Below, one piece after another: positions 40,292 through 53,907 of a stretch of DNA of 64,000 nt. This stretch comes from Ichthyophis bannanicus (lineage: Eukaryota; Chordata; Amphibia; Gymnophiona; Ichthyophiidae): NCBI GenBank assembly GCA_033557465.1, contig CM066033.1, forward strand, positions 1,246,587,523 through 1,246,651,522, in the 5' to 3' direction. Each line of letters begins with the position of its first letter. The first letter of the stretch is position 1. The notes under the pieces were generated by a model. The model saw only the letters and a list, made by a program, of their open reading frames with translations, was not told the DNA's origin and did not search any database. The translations under genes were made by a program, and so were the position numbers.

Positions 40292-42215
40292 CTTGCAACT
40301 AGAGAACTTAGCCTTTCTGGCTCTGGAAGAACCAGAGCCCCTCACCATTCCAGGAAGGTTGGCTTACTTTGCTCCCAGATGGGAGCAAATTACAGCAGAG
40401 CAATGGACCCTCTCCATTGTAAGGGAAGGGTACAAGCTTCATTTCTTGAACCTTCCTCCCCACACCATGGTGAGACAGTTCAATTCTCCAACATCTCTCC
40501 TCAACCTTCTGGGTCAGGAGATTGCTACCCTTCTTGCCCAAGGGGCAATAGAAGACGTACCCCTTCTTCAACAGGGCTCAGGGTTCTACTCCCCTTATTT
40601 TCTTATTCCAAAGAAAACAGGGGGCTACAGACCCATATTAGATCTCAGAGAATGGAACAAGTTTCTATTCAAAGAGAAATTCAAGATGATTTCTCTCGGT
40701 ACTCTGCTGCCATACCTTCAGAGTCAGGACTGGCTTTGTTCTCTAGATCTCAAGGATGCGTACACCCATGTCCTCATCCATCCAACACACAGAAGGTTCC
40801 TTCGGTTCCTTTTTCCAGGAAAGCACTACCAATACAGGGTGCTTTCTTTCGGTCTGGCCTCTGCACCAAAGGTGTTCACGAAATGCATGGCAGTAGTAGC
40901 TGCATTTCTACGCACTCTAGGAATATTCGTTTTCCCATATCTGGACGACTGGCTCATTCGAGCTCCATCCCAGTCAGAAGCCCAGATTTCTCTAACCTGC
41001 ACAATGCTTGTCCTTCAGTATTTGGGACTGGTAATAAACATCCCAAAATCCCATCTCACCCCTACTCAGTCTCTGGAGTTTATAGGGGCCTTGCTGGATA
41101 CCACAACTGCAAGGGCCTATCTTCCTCAGGCCCTTTGCCTACGCTTGGTGCAGTTACCCTCCCAGATACAGTTAAAGTCCCATTTAACTGCTCGAGAGAT
41201 GTTACAACTATTAGGCCACATGGCATCCACCGTGCATGTGGTTCCATATGCTCGCCTTCACATGAGGGCAGCTCAATGGACTTTGTCCACCCAATGGGCT
41301 CAGGCATCAGGTTGCCTGTCAGACAAAATAACAAACTCCAGTCGCCTATTTTGGTCTCTCCAGTGGTGGAAATCCCCTCCAAATCTGTTGCTGGGGTCAC
41401 CTTTTCAGCAGTCGCTACCCCAAGCAACTCTGACAACAGATGCTTCTCCAATGGGTTGGGGAGCTCATCTGCAGGATCTCTCCATACAGGGCATCTGGTC
41501 TCCACAGGAGACTTCTCTGCATATCAATCTCTTGGAACTCAGAGCAATATTCTTAGCTCTCAGAGTGTTCCATTCCCTGCTCAGCTACAGGACAGTCCTC
41601 ATCCATACGGACAACCAAGTAGCCATGTTCTATGTAAACAAGCAGGGCGGGACTGGCTCTCTGTCGCTTTGCAGCGAAGTTTTGCGACTGTGGGCCTTCA
41701 CCAGAGAGCATCACATCCATCTTCTGGCAGTATATCTTCCAGGCGTTCAAAACCCTTGGGCGGACAGACTCAGTCGAGTTCTGCTTCCACACGAGTGGTC
41801 CCTCCACATGGACCAGGTAGCCAGGATTTTTCGAATTTGAGGAACCCCGGACATAGACCTCTTTGCAAGTCCGTGGAATGCCAGACTTCCCCGGTTCTGT
41901 TCCAGAATTCCGTGTCAGGGAGTTCAGGCCAAGGATGCCTTCCTCCTTCACTGGGGTCAAGACTTCCTTTATGCCTTTCCACCAATTCCCCTAATTCCCA
42001 AGACACTATTCAAGCTTCAGAGAGATCAAGGGACCATGATCCTCATAGCACCACATTGGCCACGCCAAGTGTGGTACCCTCTACTTCTGCTTCTCTCTCA
42101 AGCTCCTTCCATGGACTTGGGCTCTGCACCAGACCTTCTGTCCCAGGAAGAGGGAACTTTATGGCACCCAAACCCCCAGTCGCTCCATCTCAGGGCTTGG
42201 TTGCTGAGGGCCTAG
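39927..42215 (+). pseudogene. DIRS RT, RNase H and methyltransferase-like protein with one stop
   Basis: RT blocks LDLREWNKFL, SLDLKDAYTH, LSFGLASAPKVFTK and FPYLDDWLIRA (near 40935) are present, as are RNase H blocks TTDASPMGWGAH, HTDNQVAMFYVNKQGGTGS and PWADRLSRV. An in-frame TGA at 41838-41840 stops the protein before the methyltransferase-like part, which reads on in the same frame (IDLFASPWN, YAFPPIPLIPKTLFK) to TAG at 42213-42215. Copy 1 has Trp at the stop position, so a single base change explains it. The frame is already open inside gag, with no junction shift, unlike copy 1. Confidence 0.83.
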
Positions 42216-43245
42216 ACCTTCAAGATTTTCATCTCTCTCAGCAAGTCAGAGATGTTATTCATGCCTCTAGAAAGCTTTCTACTAGACGTTCCTATGCTTT
42301 CAAATGGAAAAGATTTACCATTTGGTGTGCAGGGAAAGGTCTAAACCCTCTTGCAATACCTCTGAATTCTCTACTAGAGTATCTCCTGCATCTATCCCAT
42401 GCAGGTCTGAAAACGAATTCAGTAAGAGTCCATTTGAGTACTATTGCAGCGTCCCTCAAGCCTCTCAATGGACAACCTGTTTCCTCTCATCCTCTTATAG
42501 CAAGATTCATGAGAGGCCTTCTTTTAACTAAACCTCCCATTAGACCACCTCCAGTAGCATGGGACTTAAACCTGGTTCTTGGCCAGCTTATGAAGCCACC
42601 CTTTGAACCTTTAGCCACCACCTCCTTGAAATTCCTTTCTTGGAAAGTTATTTTTCTCATTGCAGTCACCTCAGCACGCCGCATCTGTGAGTTGCAAGCT
42701 TTGGTGGCTAATCCTCCTTATACAAGGTTCCATCATAAGGTAGTCCTCAGGACCAATCCACACTATGCCTAAAGTGGTCTCACCTTTTCATCTGAACCAA
42801 GAGGTATATTTACCTGTCTTTTTTCCAGGACCTCATGCATCAAATGCAGAGAGGAATCTTCATACCTTGGATTGTAAGAGAGCTCTTGCTTTTTACTTAC
42901 AAAGAACACAGCAACATAGAAAGTCTTCTCAACTCTTTGTTGCTTTTGATCCTTCTCATTTAGGACTTCCAGTCTCTAAGAGAACACTGTCCAACTGGAT
43001 TGCTCAGTGTATTTTTCGCCTACCAGAGTAGGAACCTTTCTCTGGAGGGCCATGTCACAGCTCACAATGTGAGAGCCATGGCAGCCTCAATGGCTCATCT
43101 AAACTCTGTGTCCATCGACAAAATCTGTCGAGCGGCCACCTGGGCCTTGGTTCATACCTTCACAGCCCATTACTGTTTGGACAAGGACTCCCGCTGGGAT
43201 GCCTCGTTTGGTCAGGCTGTTCTCAAACACCTGTTCCATTCCTAA
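40379..43245 (+). pseudogene. DIRS tyrosine recombinase with two frameshifts
   Basis: The frame opens at an ATG at 40379 and stays open over the whole RT-RNase H region, giving a Ser/Pro-rich product with no known domain. Recombinase homology starts near 42255 (STRRSYAFKWKRF) and includes TSARRICELQAL. A shift near 42755-42770 moves reading to another frame (PKVVSPFHLNQEV). A second near 43000 moves it again to the end (EGHVTAHNVRAMAAS with H-x-x-R, then AHYCLDKDSRWD with the tyrosine, ending at 43245). Catalytic residues are present but the frame is dead. Confidence 0.8.
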
Positions 43246-43359
43246 TCAACTCCTACCCACCTACCCTGGTCGGATGCCAGAGATCCATGGGGGGAGGTAG
43301 AGTCCTTTTCAAGGACACACAACCTGGGGTTTCTCCCTGGCATCTGCAGCTAGGGAGTC

Positions 43360-43457
43360 CCCATATGTGAAGACTCATTCCTGCTTGTTCCTGGAGATAG
43401 CACAGTTACTTACCTGTAACAGGTGATCTCTGGGAACAGCAGGAATAAGTCTTCACA
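43360..43457 (+). repeat. Internal complementary region of DIRS copy 2
   Basis: Reverse complements of the left outer end (…ttcctggagat) and the right outer end (agcacagttacttacctg…) are joined here, as in copy 1. This fixes the element ends at 38044 and 43729. Confidence 0.87.
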
Positions 43458-43540
43458 ACCCATCCACCTCCCCTAGGAGTTGTATCTCTCTATCTATCTT
43501 TCCTTTCCTCTCTCTCTCTTTGTCTCAGCTTTAAAACTCG

Positions 43541-43729
43541 AACTGGAGAGAGGCGGTTGGGAAAGGCGGGAAGGCAGCGCGCAGGCGCTGTGGGATGCTC
43601 CCAAAAGCTTTCTTACTGGACGCTGGGGAGCGTTCCCGCGCAGGCTCCGTCGGTACCGACGATACCCATATGTGAAGACTTATTCCTGCTGTTCCCAGAG
43701 ATCACCTGTTACAGGTAAGTAACTGTGCT
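43541..43729 (+). repeat. Right inverted terminal repeat of DIRS copy 2
   Basis: Complement of the left repeat with an outer extension of about 28 bases absent on the left. The palindrome CGTCGGTACCGACG lies at 43648-43661. Confidence 0.88.
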
Positions 43730-44190
43730 ATCCGTTTAGTAGCTACCCTCTGTACCGACTCCAACCTGTTTATATCCTTTTGAAGGTGCGGTCTCCAGAA
43801 CTGCACACTATACTCCAATTGAGGTCACACCAAAGACTTATACAGAGGCATTATCATCTCCTTTTTTCTGCTAGCCATTCCTCTCCGTATGCACCCAAGC
43901 ATCCTTCTAGCTTTTGCCGTCGCCTTTTCTACCTGTTTAGCTACTTTAAGATCATCAGAAACAATCAAGTCCTGCTCTTCTTTTGTTGACAGAACTACTT
44001 CACCCCTCATGCTATATCACTTTCTTGGATTGCTGCAGCCCAAATGCATGACCTTGCAATTTTTAACATTAAATCTCAGCTGCCAAATTTTTCAATCTTA
44101 GCTAGCTCCCTCCTCATATTATCTATATCTTCCTGGGTGTCTACTCTATTGAAGATTTTGGTATCATCCACAAATTTTGTGCAAATCTTG
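43730..44190 (-). mobile_element. CR1 LINE, continuation right of the DIRS insertion
   Basis: Continues the CR1 cut at 38043: minus-strand pieces KARRMLGCIRRGMASRKKE and ATAKA, then the region upstream in ORF2 to about 44190. The words tagtagctaccctctg at 43737 follow directly on the left flank in uninterrupted copies such as 50030-50090. Confidence 0.8.
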
Positions 44191-44299
44191 CACTCCCTCA
44201 GCTCTTCAGCTCTTTAAGTCCTGTCATCAGACCTATCGCATACATGTCCATCAGGCTAAATTTTCTCATTTCTCTAACATTATTTCTTCAGCATCCAGC

Positions 44300-47200
44300 T
44301 CCACATGACAGTTATATTCAGTTCTAAAGTCTCTATCTCTACCACTCAACCCCACTCCTCTACTGATTTACTTACAATTCCTGCCCCCCCCTCCACAACT
44401 AGCTGCATTCTTTCCCTCTAAAGTTCTTGATTTGCATTCATCACTCATTGACTGCTCTTCTCCTACAGGGTGTCCCCTACCCTCCTCCCCACCTTCCTTC
44501 TTGTTTCTCTTCCACCAGTGGACTATGTCTCGCTTCCTTACATCTGTTGAACTCTCTAAACTAATCCCCACATTGCGCATATTACCCCATATTACCCCCT
44601 ATTACCCCCTGCTTGATCCTATTCCATCATTGTGATTGTTAGAACTCTCTCTAGCTCTCCTCCCCTTCATTCTTACCATGCTTAACTCTTGCCTCTCTTC
44701 TGGAATCTTCCCCGCAACATGGAAACATGCTCTGGTTTACCGCCTTAAAAAAAAAAAAAGCCATCTCTCGATCCTCTTGACCCCGCCAGCGATCGTACAG
44801 TGTCCAACCTTCCATTCCTTTCAAAAATTGTGGAGAAAGCAGTCTTCTCACAATTATCTCAGCACCTGGATTCCACTCATTTCCTACACCCCGCCAGTCT
44901 GGCTTTTACTCTAGTCATAATGTTGAAACAATCATGTTCTCATTCTTCAATGACCTACATATTGCACACAACCATAGTGATATTTCTTTAGCTGTTTCAC
45001 TCGATCTTTCAGCAGCCTTTGACTTAGTAGATCATTCTATCCTCCTCTCTCGCCTACATGATGCTGGTCTTTGGGGGACAGTATTTCGGTGGTTCCATTC
45101 CTTTCTCTTCTCACTTTTTTTTTCTGTGCGCTCCGGCAGCACTTCCTCCAATCCTGTCTCTTTGCTGTGGGGTTCCTCAGGGCTCTGTTCTTGCACCCCT
45201 CTTATTCGATATCTTTCTAGTCCCGCTCAGATTGCTCATACAGCAATCTGGTCTATCAGCATATTATTATGCTGATGATGATATCTTACTCTTCACCACA
45301 CCAGTCCCCAGCAACCAGATCTTGCTCCACTCAATGATTGCTTGGCTTGGGTCTCCGACTGGCTTACCACCAACTGCTTACATCTGAATCTTTCTAAAAC
45401 ACTTGCCGTTTGGATCATGTTTGGTAGCCCGTGTCCCCCGTTAACACCAGTTTTTTCTAATTTTTCCATTCCACTGATACCTTCACTTAGTTATCTTGGT
45501 GTGACTTTGGATACTGCACTCTCATTCCACGTTCACATCTTACTTCTTTCTCGCCGATCTTTCTTTCACCTTCACCAGATATGTGCTATCCATCCCTTTC
45601 TGTCCCCACAGACACTAACCACCCTTCTTTTGTCACTAGTCATGTCTCATCTTGATTTCTGCAACTAGCTTTTGCTGACATCATTCAATCCCAACTACAT
45701 CGCTTCCAGTTAATATAGAACACCGCGGCTCGGATCATTACTCATACTACACCCAGGGACCACATTACACCAATCTTAATTCATCTACATTGGCTTCCAT
45801 TGACTTTCCGCATCCGTTATAAGGTTCTCATTCTGGCCCATCTTGCCAACTATGCTTCCACACCACAATATTTAACAGACCTGCTTCAGTTTCACACCCC
45901 CATCCACAGCCTTCAATTTACATCAACCATTTGGTTCTCCCGTCTCCGTCATATGCGCACCATCAGTCCATCTAAGAACATAAGAACATAAGATATGCCA
46001 TACTGGGTCAGACCAAGGTCCATCAAGCCCAGTATCCTGTTTCCAACTGTGGCCAATCTAGGTCATACGTACTTAGCAGTTTCCCCAAAAGAGACAGGTT
46101 CCACAATGCTTGTACTGGGTCAAACATTGATATCCTGGGTCCCTTCTTAATAATGGTTTATGGACCTTTCCTCCAGGAACTTGTCCAAACCTTTTTTAAA
46201 CCCAGCTACACTAACAGCCTTTACTACATCCTCCGGTAACAAATTCCAGAGTTTGATTACACGTTGAGTGCAAAATATTTTCTTTTATTAGTCTTAAATA
46301 GTTTACCCTGTAGCTTCATTGCATGTCCCCTAGTCTTTCTATATTCTGATAATGTAAACAATTGATCTACGTTTACCCATTCCACTCCATTCATTAATTT
46401 ATAGACTTTTATCATATCTCCCCTCAGCCATCTCTTTTCCAGGTTAAAGAGCCCTAATCTTTTTAGCCTTTCTTCATAGGAGTATCCTTCCATCCCCTTT
46501 ACCATTTTGGTGGCTCTTCTCTGAACCTCTTCTAATGACGCTATATCCTTTTTAAGATACGGAGACCAGACTTGCACACACTATTCAAGGTGCGGTCTCA
46601 CAATGGAACGATATAGAGGTATTATAATATCTTTTGTTTTATTTTCCATTCCTTTCCTTCTGATACCTAGCATTCTATTTGCTCTCTTGGCCGCCGCTGC
46701 ACACTGGGCTGAGGGTTTTAACATGTTATCCACAATGATGCCTATATCTTTTTCTTGGGTTTGGGTTGTTCTTCCCTAGGTGCATAACTTTGCACTTGTC
46801 CACATTAAATTTCATCTGCCATTTTGATGCCCAGTCTTCCAATTTATCAAGATCCTCTTGCAATTTTCCACAATCCTCTTGGGTTTTAACAACTTTAAAT
46901 AGTTTTGTGTCATCTGCAAATTTGATAACCTCACTTGTTATTCCCTTTTCCAGGTCATTTATGAAAATGTCAAAAAGCAGCAGACCCAGCACAGATTCCT
47001 GGGGTACACCACTATTCACCTTTCTCCATTGGGAAAATTGGCCATTTAGCCCTACCCTCTGCTTTCTATCTTTTAACCAGTTCCTGATCCACAATAGTAC
47101 ACTGCCTCCTATCCCATGACTCTTTAGTTTTGCCAAAAGTCTCTGATGAGGAACCTTGTCAAAGGCTTACTGAAAGTCCAGATACACTATATCAACTGAC

Positions 47201-47945
47201 TCACCTTTGTCCACCTGTTTATTCACACCTTCAAAAGAACATAACAGATTAGTAAGACAAGATCTTCCTTGTCTAAAGCCATGTTGGCTGTCTCCCATTA
47301 GCTCATGACTATCTACATGCTGAGTAATTTTGTTCTTTATGATGGTTTCTACCATTTTTCCCGGTACTGACCTCAGGCTCACCAGTCTGTAGTTTCTCGG
47401 ATCACTCCTGGAACCCTTTTTAAAAATTGGTGTTTCATTGGCGATCCTCCAATCTTCAGGTATTACAGATGATTTTAATGAAAATTCACAGATTACTAAT
47501 AGCAGGTCTGCAATCTCATATTTCAGTTCTTTCAACACCCTTGGATGTATACCATCTGGCCCAGGTGATTTGCTACTCTTCAGTTTATCAAATAGTTGTA
47601 ATACATCTTCCCGATGTAACGATATTTCCTGTTATTCTGTTTTCTTTTTTCTGGATCCTTCTCTTTGGAACTGCTCTTTGCTAGGAATTCTCCTTCCCCA
47701 AATTCAAGAACCTTCTGAAGACTCACCTTTTCTGTAGTGCGTTTGACTTGCCTCCAACTATCTCCTAAACCCCCTTTGCCATTTCTCTTAACTCACTGTG
47801 TGGTTGTTTTGTCTTTATCCTGTCATGTATTGTAGTTCCTTTCTCCTCTCCGGCCTCTGCCATTACTGAATAATCTGTGTATTGTAACCCCCCTTGGTGT
47901 AATGAAGGTTCGGTAAATCAAATAACCAAATAAACATAAGCATAA
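44300..47945 (+). mobile_element. L2-like LINE, plus strand, split by a CR1
   Basis: Decayed L2-like ORF2 pieces are in order: [17 protein letters not shown] near 45000, [20 protein letters not shown] near 45160, YYADDDILLF near 45265, LGVTLDTALSF near 45500, RDHITPILIHLHWLP near 45755. After the CR1 insertion (45974-47630) comes the C-terminal FFLDPSLW near 47650 and a UTR to about 47945. An A11-12 run at 44747 and several stops break the frame. The 5' limit is approximate. Confidence 0.78.
45974..47630 (-). mobile_element. CR1 LINE 3' half, minus strand, nested in L2
   Basis: Inverted TTCTTATG tail at 45974-45990, then UTR and ORF2 RT sequence: the C-terminus ([16 protein letters not shown]), FADDTKLF near 46900, GVPQESVLG near 47000 and [10 protein letters not shown] near 47450. 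It is the same subfamily as 420-4519 and shares its GVPQES variant. Short frameshifts and stops (near 46720 and 47165) make it a dead copy. It truncates near the SPGPDG block. Confidence 0.87.
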
Positions 47946-48178
47946 ACATAGAGGAGGAACCACAAGAACAAACACTGAAAGAATGATGGGAAAGATAAGC
48001 AGAGAGCCAGAATAGAACAGAGCCTCCAGAACCATGTGAGGACAATGTATTAGGGAGAAGGTAAGGTGGTGGTCAACAATGTCAAAAGCAGCAGAAAGGT
48101 CCAGAAGAATGAGGACTGATTATGGGCCCTTGAATTTAGCCAGGAACAAGTCGCTGAAGACTTTGGCAAGAGCCATCT
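47946..48178 (-). mobile_element. L2-like LINE fragment, minus strand
   Basis: Matches 24990-25210 of the minus-strand L2-like element (caagaacaaacactgaaaga and gtcaaaagcagcagaaaggt words); the minus strand reads part of the RT domain before the VPQGS block. Both ends are truncated. Confidence 0.7.
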
Positions 48179-48179
48179 C

Positions 48180-49400
48180 AATATCACTTAGAAAAACTGT
48201 TAAAAAGATTTGGACCAGGGACTGATCCCTGCGTCGCAGCACACCACTAACACCATTCTCCTCAGAGAGCTTCATTTACCTGTACCCTTTATGGCCTCCT
48301 ATTCAACCAGTTTCTATTCCAGTCTGTCATTTTGGAGTCAATCTCTAGGTCGCTCAATTTATTTATAAGTTGCCTGTGTGAAACAGTGTCAAAGGCTTTA
48401 CTGAAATCTAAGTACACCACATTAAGCTCTATCCCTTGATCCAGCTCTCTAGTCATCCAGTCAAGGAAATTAATCTGATTTGTCTGACAGCATGTGCCTC
48501 TAGTAAAACCATGCCACCTCAGATCTGAAGTGTTTCCAGAAATCTCACTATCTGCTGTTTTAGCAGCATTTCCATTAATTTACTCACCACAGAAGTCAGA
48601 CAAATAGCCCTATAGTTGCCAACTTCATCCTTCCTTTGGTTTTTGAGGGACCACATGTGCCCTTCTCCAGTCCTCTGGGACGACTCCTGACTCTAAAGAA
48701 GCATTGGAAAGATCTGACAGTGCTTCTGCCAGAATCTCCCTAATTTCTTTCAATACTCTGATGTATCCTATCTGGTTCCATTGCTTTGTCTACTGTTTTT
48801 AGTTTTGCTAGCACAGTTTTCTGAAAATTGTTCACTATCTGCCTCACTTCTTTTCCTGTTGTTGGGGGTTTTCTGAGGTTCTGCTTCTGGACCTTCATCT
48901 GTGAACACAAAATAGAAGTATTTGTTAAATAATGCCACTCTGTCCTCATCAGCATCTACATATTCTTCTCCTTCATCCTTGAGTCTGACAATACCACTTT
49001 TGCACTTCCTTCTCTCACCTGTTTTGTCCCCCTATTTTACTGCTTTGGCTATTTTTTCTTCCATTTGTATCTTTGCTTTCTTGGCTACTTTCCTAGCTTC
49101 TCTTAGCTCTTCCAAATATTGATGCTTGTCTTCCTCTTTCTGTGATCTCTTGTATTTTATTAAGGTCACCTTCTTTTTCCTCACCTTTTCAGCTGTTTCT
49201 TTCAAGAACCACCATGGCCTCTTTTCCCTTTTACGTTTGTTTTTCCTAACAAAAAGATTTGTTGTCTTTAAAATATTCCTTTTCAGTTTTGCCCAGTTTT
49301 TCCCCATCTCTCAGCTGTTCCCATCCAGACAACTCCTTGAGATATTGTCCCATTTTGACAAAGTTAGTTTTCCTAAAATTTAGGATCCTCATATTTGAAT
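48180..49400 (-). mobile_element. CR1 LINE middle section, minus strand
   Basis: Minus-strand coding traces: the endonuclease-RT linker (RPWWFLKETAEKVRKKK near 49200 and ELREARKVAKKAKIQM near 49080), then early RT motifs (LDFSKAFDTV-like words near 48395). Frames are broken. Confidence 0.72.
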
Positions 49401-49639
49401 GAGCTATTGCAGCCCTTGTCCTAATTAAAGTGCTATAAGTTGCAAAACGTTTACCGCACTTTAGTTAACATGGTTCATGTTGTTACCATGTTAGAATTCT
49501 ATGGAGTAGTAGTGCATACAGATCTATAGATGTTCATTAAAAAAAACAACCAAAAAAAACATTTAAATCATTTTGTATAGAGCAACAATATAACAAAGTA
49601 AACTGCCAAAAAACCAGGATAATTAAATATAAATATAGA
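49401..49639. other. Spacer between CR1 pieces
   Basis: Short AT-rich spacer with a tttagttaac/gtgcggtaa-type segment that may belong to the candidate MITE family. No gene. Confidence 0.35.
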
Positions 49640-50990
49640 AAATGACAGCAGATAAAGACCATATGGTCTATCCAGTCTGGCTATCCATAAGAACTATTAA
49701 GTTCTGCAATCCCTTCCTGTCCTTCAGAAATTCTTTGTATTTGTCCCATTCTTTATTGACTTCAAATACAGTTCTTGTCTCTACCACCTCCACTGTGAGG
49801 CTGTTCCACGCACCCACCACCTTTTCCATAAAGAGATTTTGTCTCAAATTACTCCCGAGTCTATGCCCTTTCACTTTCATCTTATGACCCCTCATTCCAG
49901 AGCTTCCTTTAAATGGGAAGAGGGCCACCTCCTGTGCATTTATTCCACGGAGGTATTTAAATGTGTCTATCAAATTGCCCCCTCCTACCTTTCCTCCAAA
50001 GTATATATATCGAGATCTTTAAGCCTTTCCCCCATATGTGTTATGAAGAAGGTCACTCACCATTTTAGTAGCTACCCTCTGGACTAATTCCATCCTGTTT
50101 ATATTCTTGTGAAGGTGCATTCTCCAGATCTGTATGCAATACTCCAAATGTGGTCTCATTAGAGACTTATACAAAAGTGCTATTACCTCTTTTTTTTTTC
50201 CTGCAGGCCATTCCTCTCCCTATACATTCAAGCATCCTTCTAGCTTTTGCCATTGTTTTCTTCCTGTTTGGCCACTTTAACGTCATCTGATATGATCACC
50301 TTCCCAGCACAGCTGCTCTTTTGTGTACTGAAATACTTTATCCCCTATAAGCTATCTCTCCCTTTGGCTTTTGCAGCCCAAATGCATGACCTTACATTTC
50401 TTAGCACTAAATCTTAGCGGCCAAATTCTTGACCATTCTTCAAGCTTTGCTAGATCCTTTTTCATGTTGTCCACATCTTGCAGGATGTCTGCCTTGATGC
50501 AGATTTTATCATCTGCAAAGAGGCATAACTTTCCTGACAGACCTTCTGCAATATCGCATACAAAAATGTTAAAAAGAATAGGACAAGAATCGATCCCTGA
50601 GGACAGCCCTTAATTTCAGCATGAACTCCATTACTACTACCATCTAGTGCCTCCCCCTTAATCAGTTTCTTACCGGTCAGTCAACCCGGTCAGTCACTTT
50701 ATGTCCATCCTTGAGATATTGTCCCATCTTGACAGTTTTCCTAAAATTTAGGACCCTCACTTTTGTATAAACTATCACAGCCCTTGTTCTAATTTAGGTG
50801 CTATAAGTTGCAAAACCTTCGCTGATGTGGAACTTTGTCAAAGGCATTGCTAAAATCTAAGTACCCCTTGTAGTGCTGTCCTCTAATCCATTTCTCTGGT
50901 CACCTAGTGAAAGAAATGAATCAGATTAATATGAGAAGATTTACCTCTAGTAAATCCATGCTAGCTCAGATCTTGTTGTCCCATGGATTC
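49640..50990 (-). mobile_element. CR1 LINE 3' half, minus strand, rearranged
   Basis: Inverted 3' UTR at 49640 (agaaaatgacagcagataaa), then ORF2 C-terminus (GMRGHKMKVKGHRLGSN, VVGAWNSLTVEVVE), AKARRML-type words near 50250 and RT upstream pieces to 50990. At 50700-50815 a segment repeats the sequence at 49335-49450 (gagatattgtcccat, cctaaaatttagga), so this area is either internally duplicated or two CR1 copies merged. Confidence 0.72.
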
Positions 50991-53493
<2,503 letters not shown>

Positions 53494-53501
53494 TACTAGT
53501 A
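53494..53501. repeat. Target-site duplication TACTAGTA, left
   Basis: Identical to 56762-56769 on the other side of the hAT element. The octamer is its own reverse complement and has TA at its centre. Confidence 0.75.
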
Positions 53502-53907
53502 CAGGCATGTACTGTACTAGTATATCAAACATGTCCTGTACTAGTATATCAAACAGGTCATGATATACTTTTTCCGCCCAAAAGTACCGGTGATCTACCA
53601 CCATGAAAATTAAGTTTCATATTAGTTTAAAATTTTATTTTAACCCAATAATGAACCTTCTGTCATTTACTTGGATGTGATCAGCTGTTAAGCAAATTAA
53701 GCAAAAACAAAACAGAGATGAAGATCCAGTAAGAACTGCGAGGAGAAATGGAAAGTACATTTTTTTCTTAAAGTTTTATTGAGTAATAACTTTCTTTAAC
53801 TGTCTTAATAACTTTTTTAAACTTATATTGAGTAATTTGTGTTAAATGTAGGTCGAATATTGATTCAGGCTGATCTTGCACAATCTTTAATATTTCGCTC
53901 TTGCTCA

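Larger units (their letters stand above)
38044..43729 (+). mobile_element. Complete but decayed DIRS retrotransposon, copy 2
   Basis: Structure as in copy 1: terminal repeats at 38044-38206 and 43541-43729, internal complementary region at 43360-43457, and frames for Gag, RT-RNase H-methyltransferase and recombinase. It is 5,686 bp, clearly diverged from copy 1, and belongs with copy 3. Gag is open, but the RT protein has a stop and the recombinase two frameshifts, so the copy is not autonomous. It interrupts a CR1 element cleanly between 38043 and 43730 without a target duplication. It is in the sense orientation of MYO6. Confidence 0.92.

Noticed and set aside
53494..53560. Short tandem repeat as the sole explanation of TACTAGTA at the hAT ends
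   Set aside because: The left end does have a tactagta tandem, but the right-end copy directly abuts the complementary terminus ACATGCCTG, which a tandem alone would not give.
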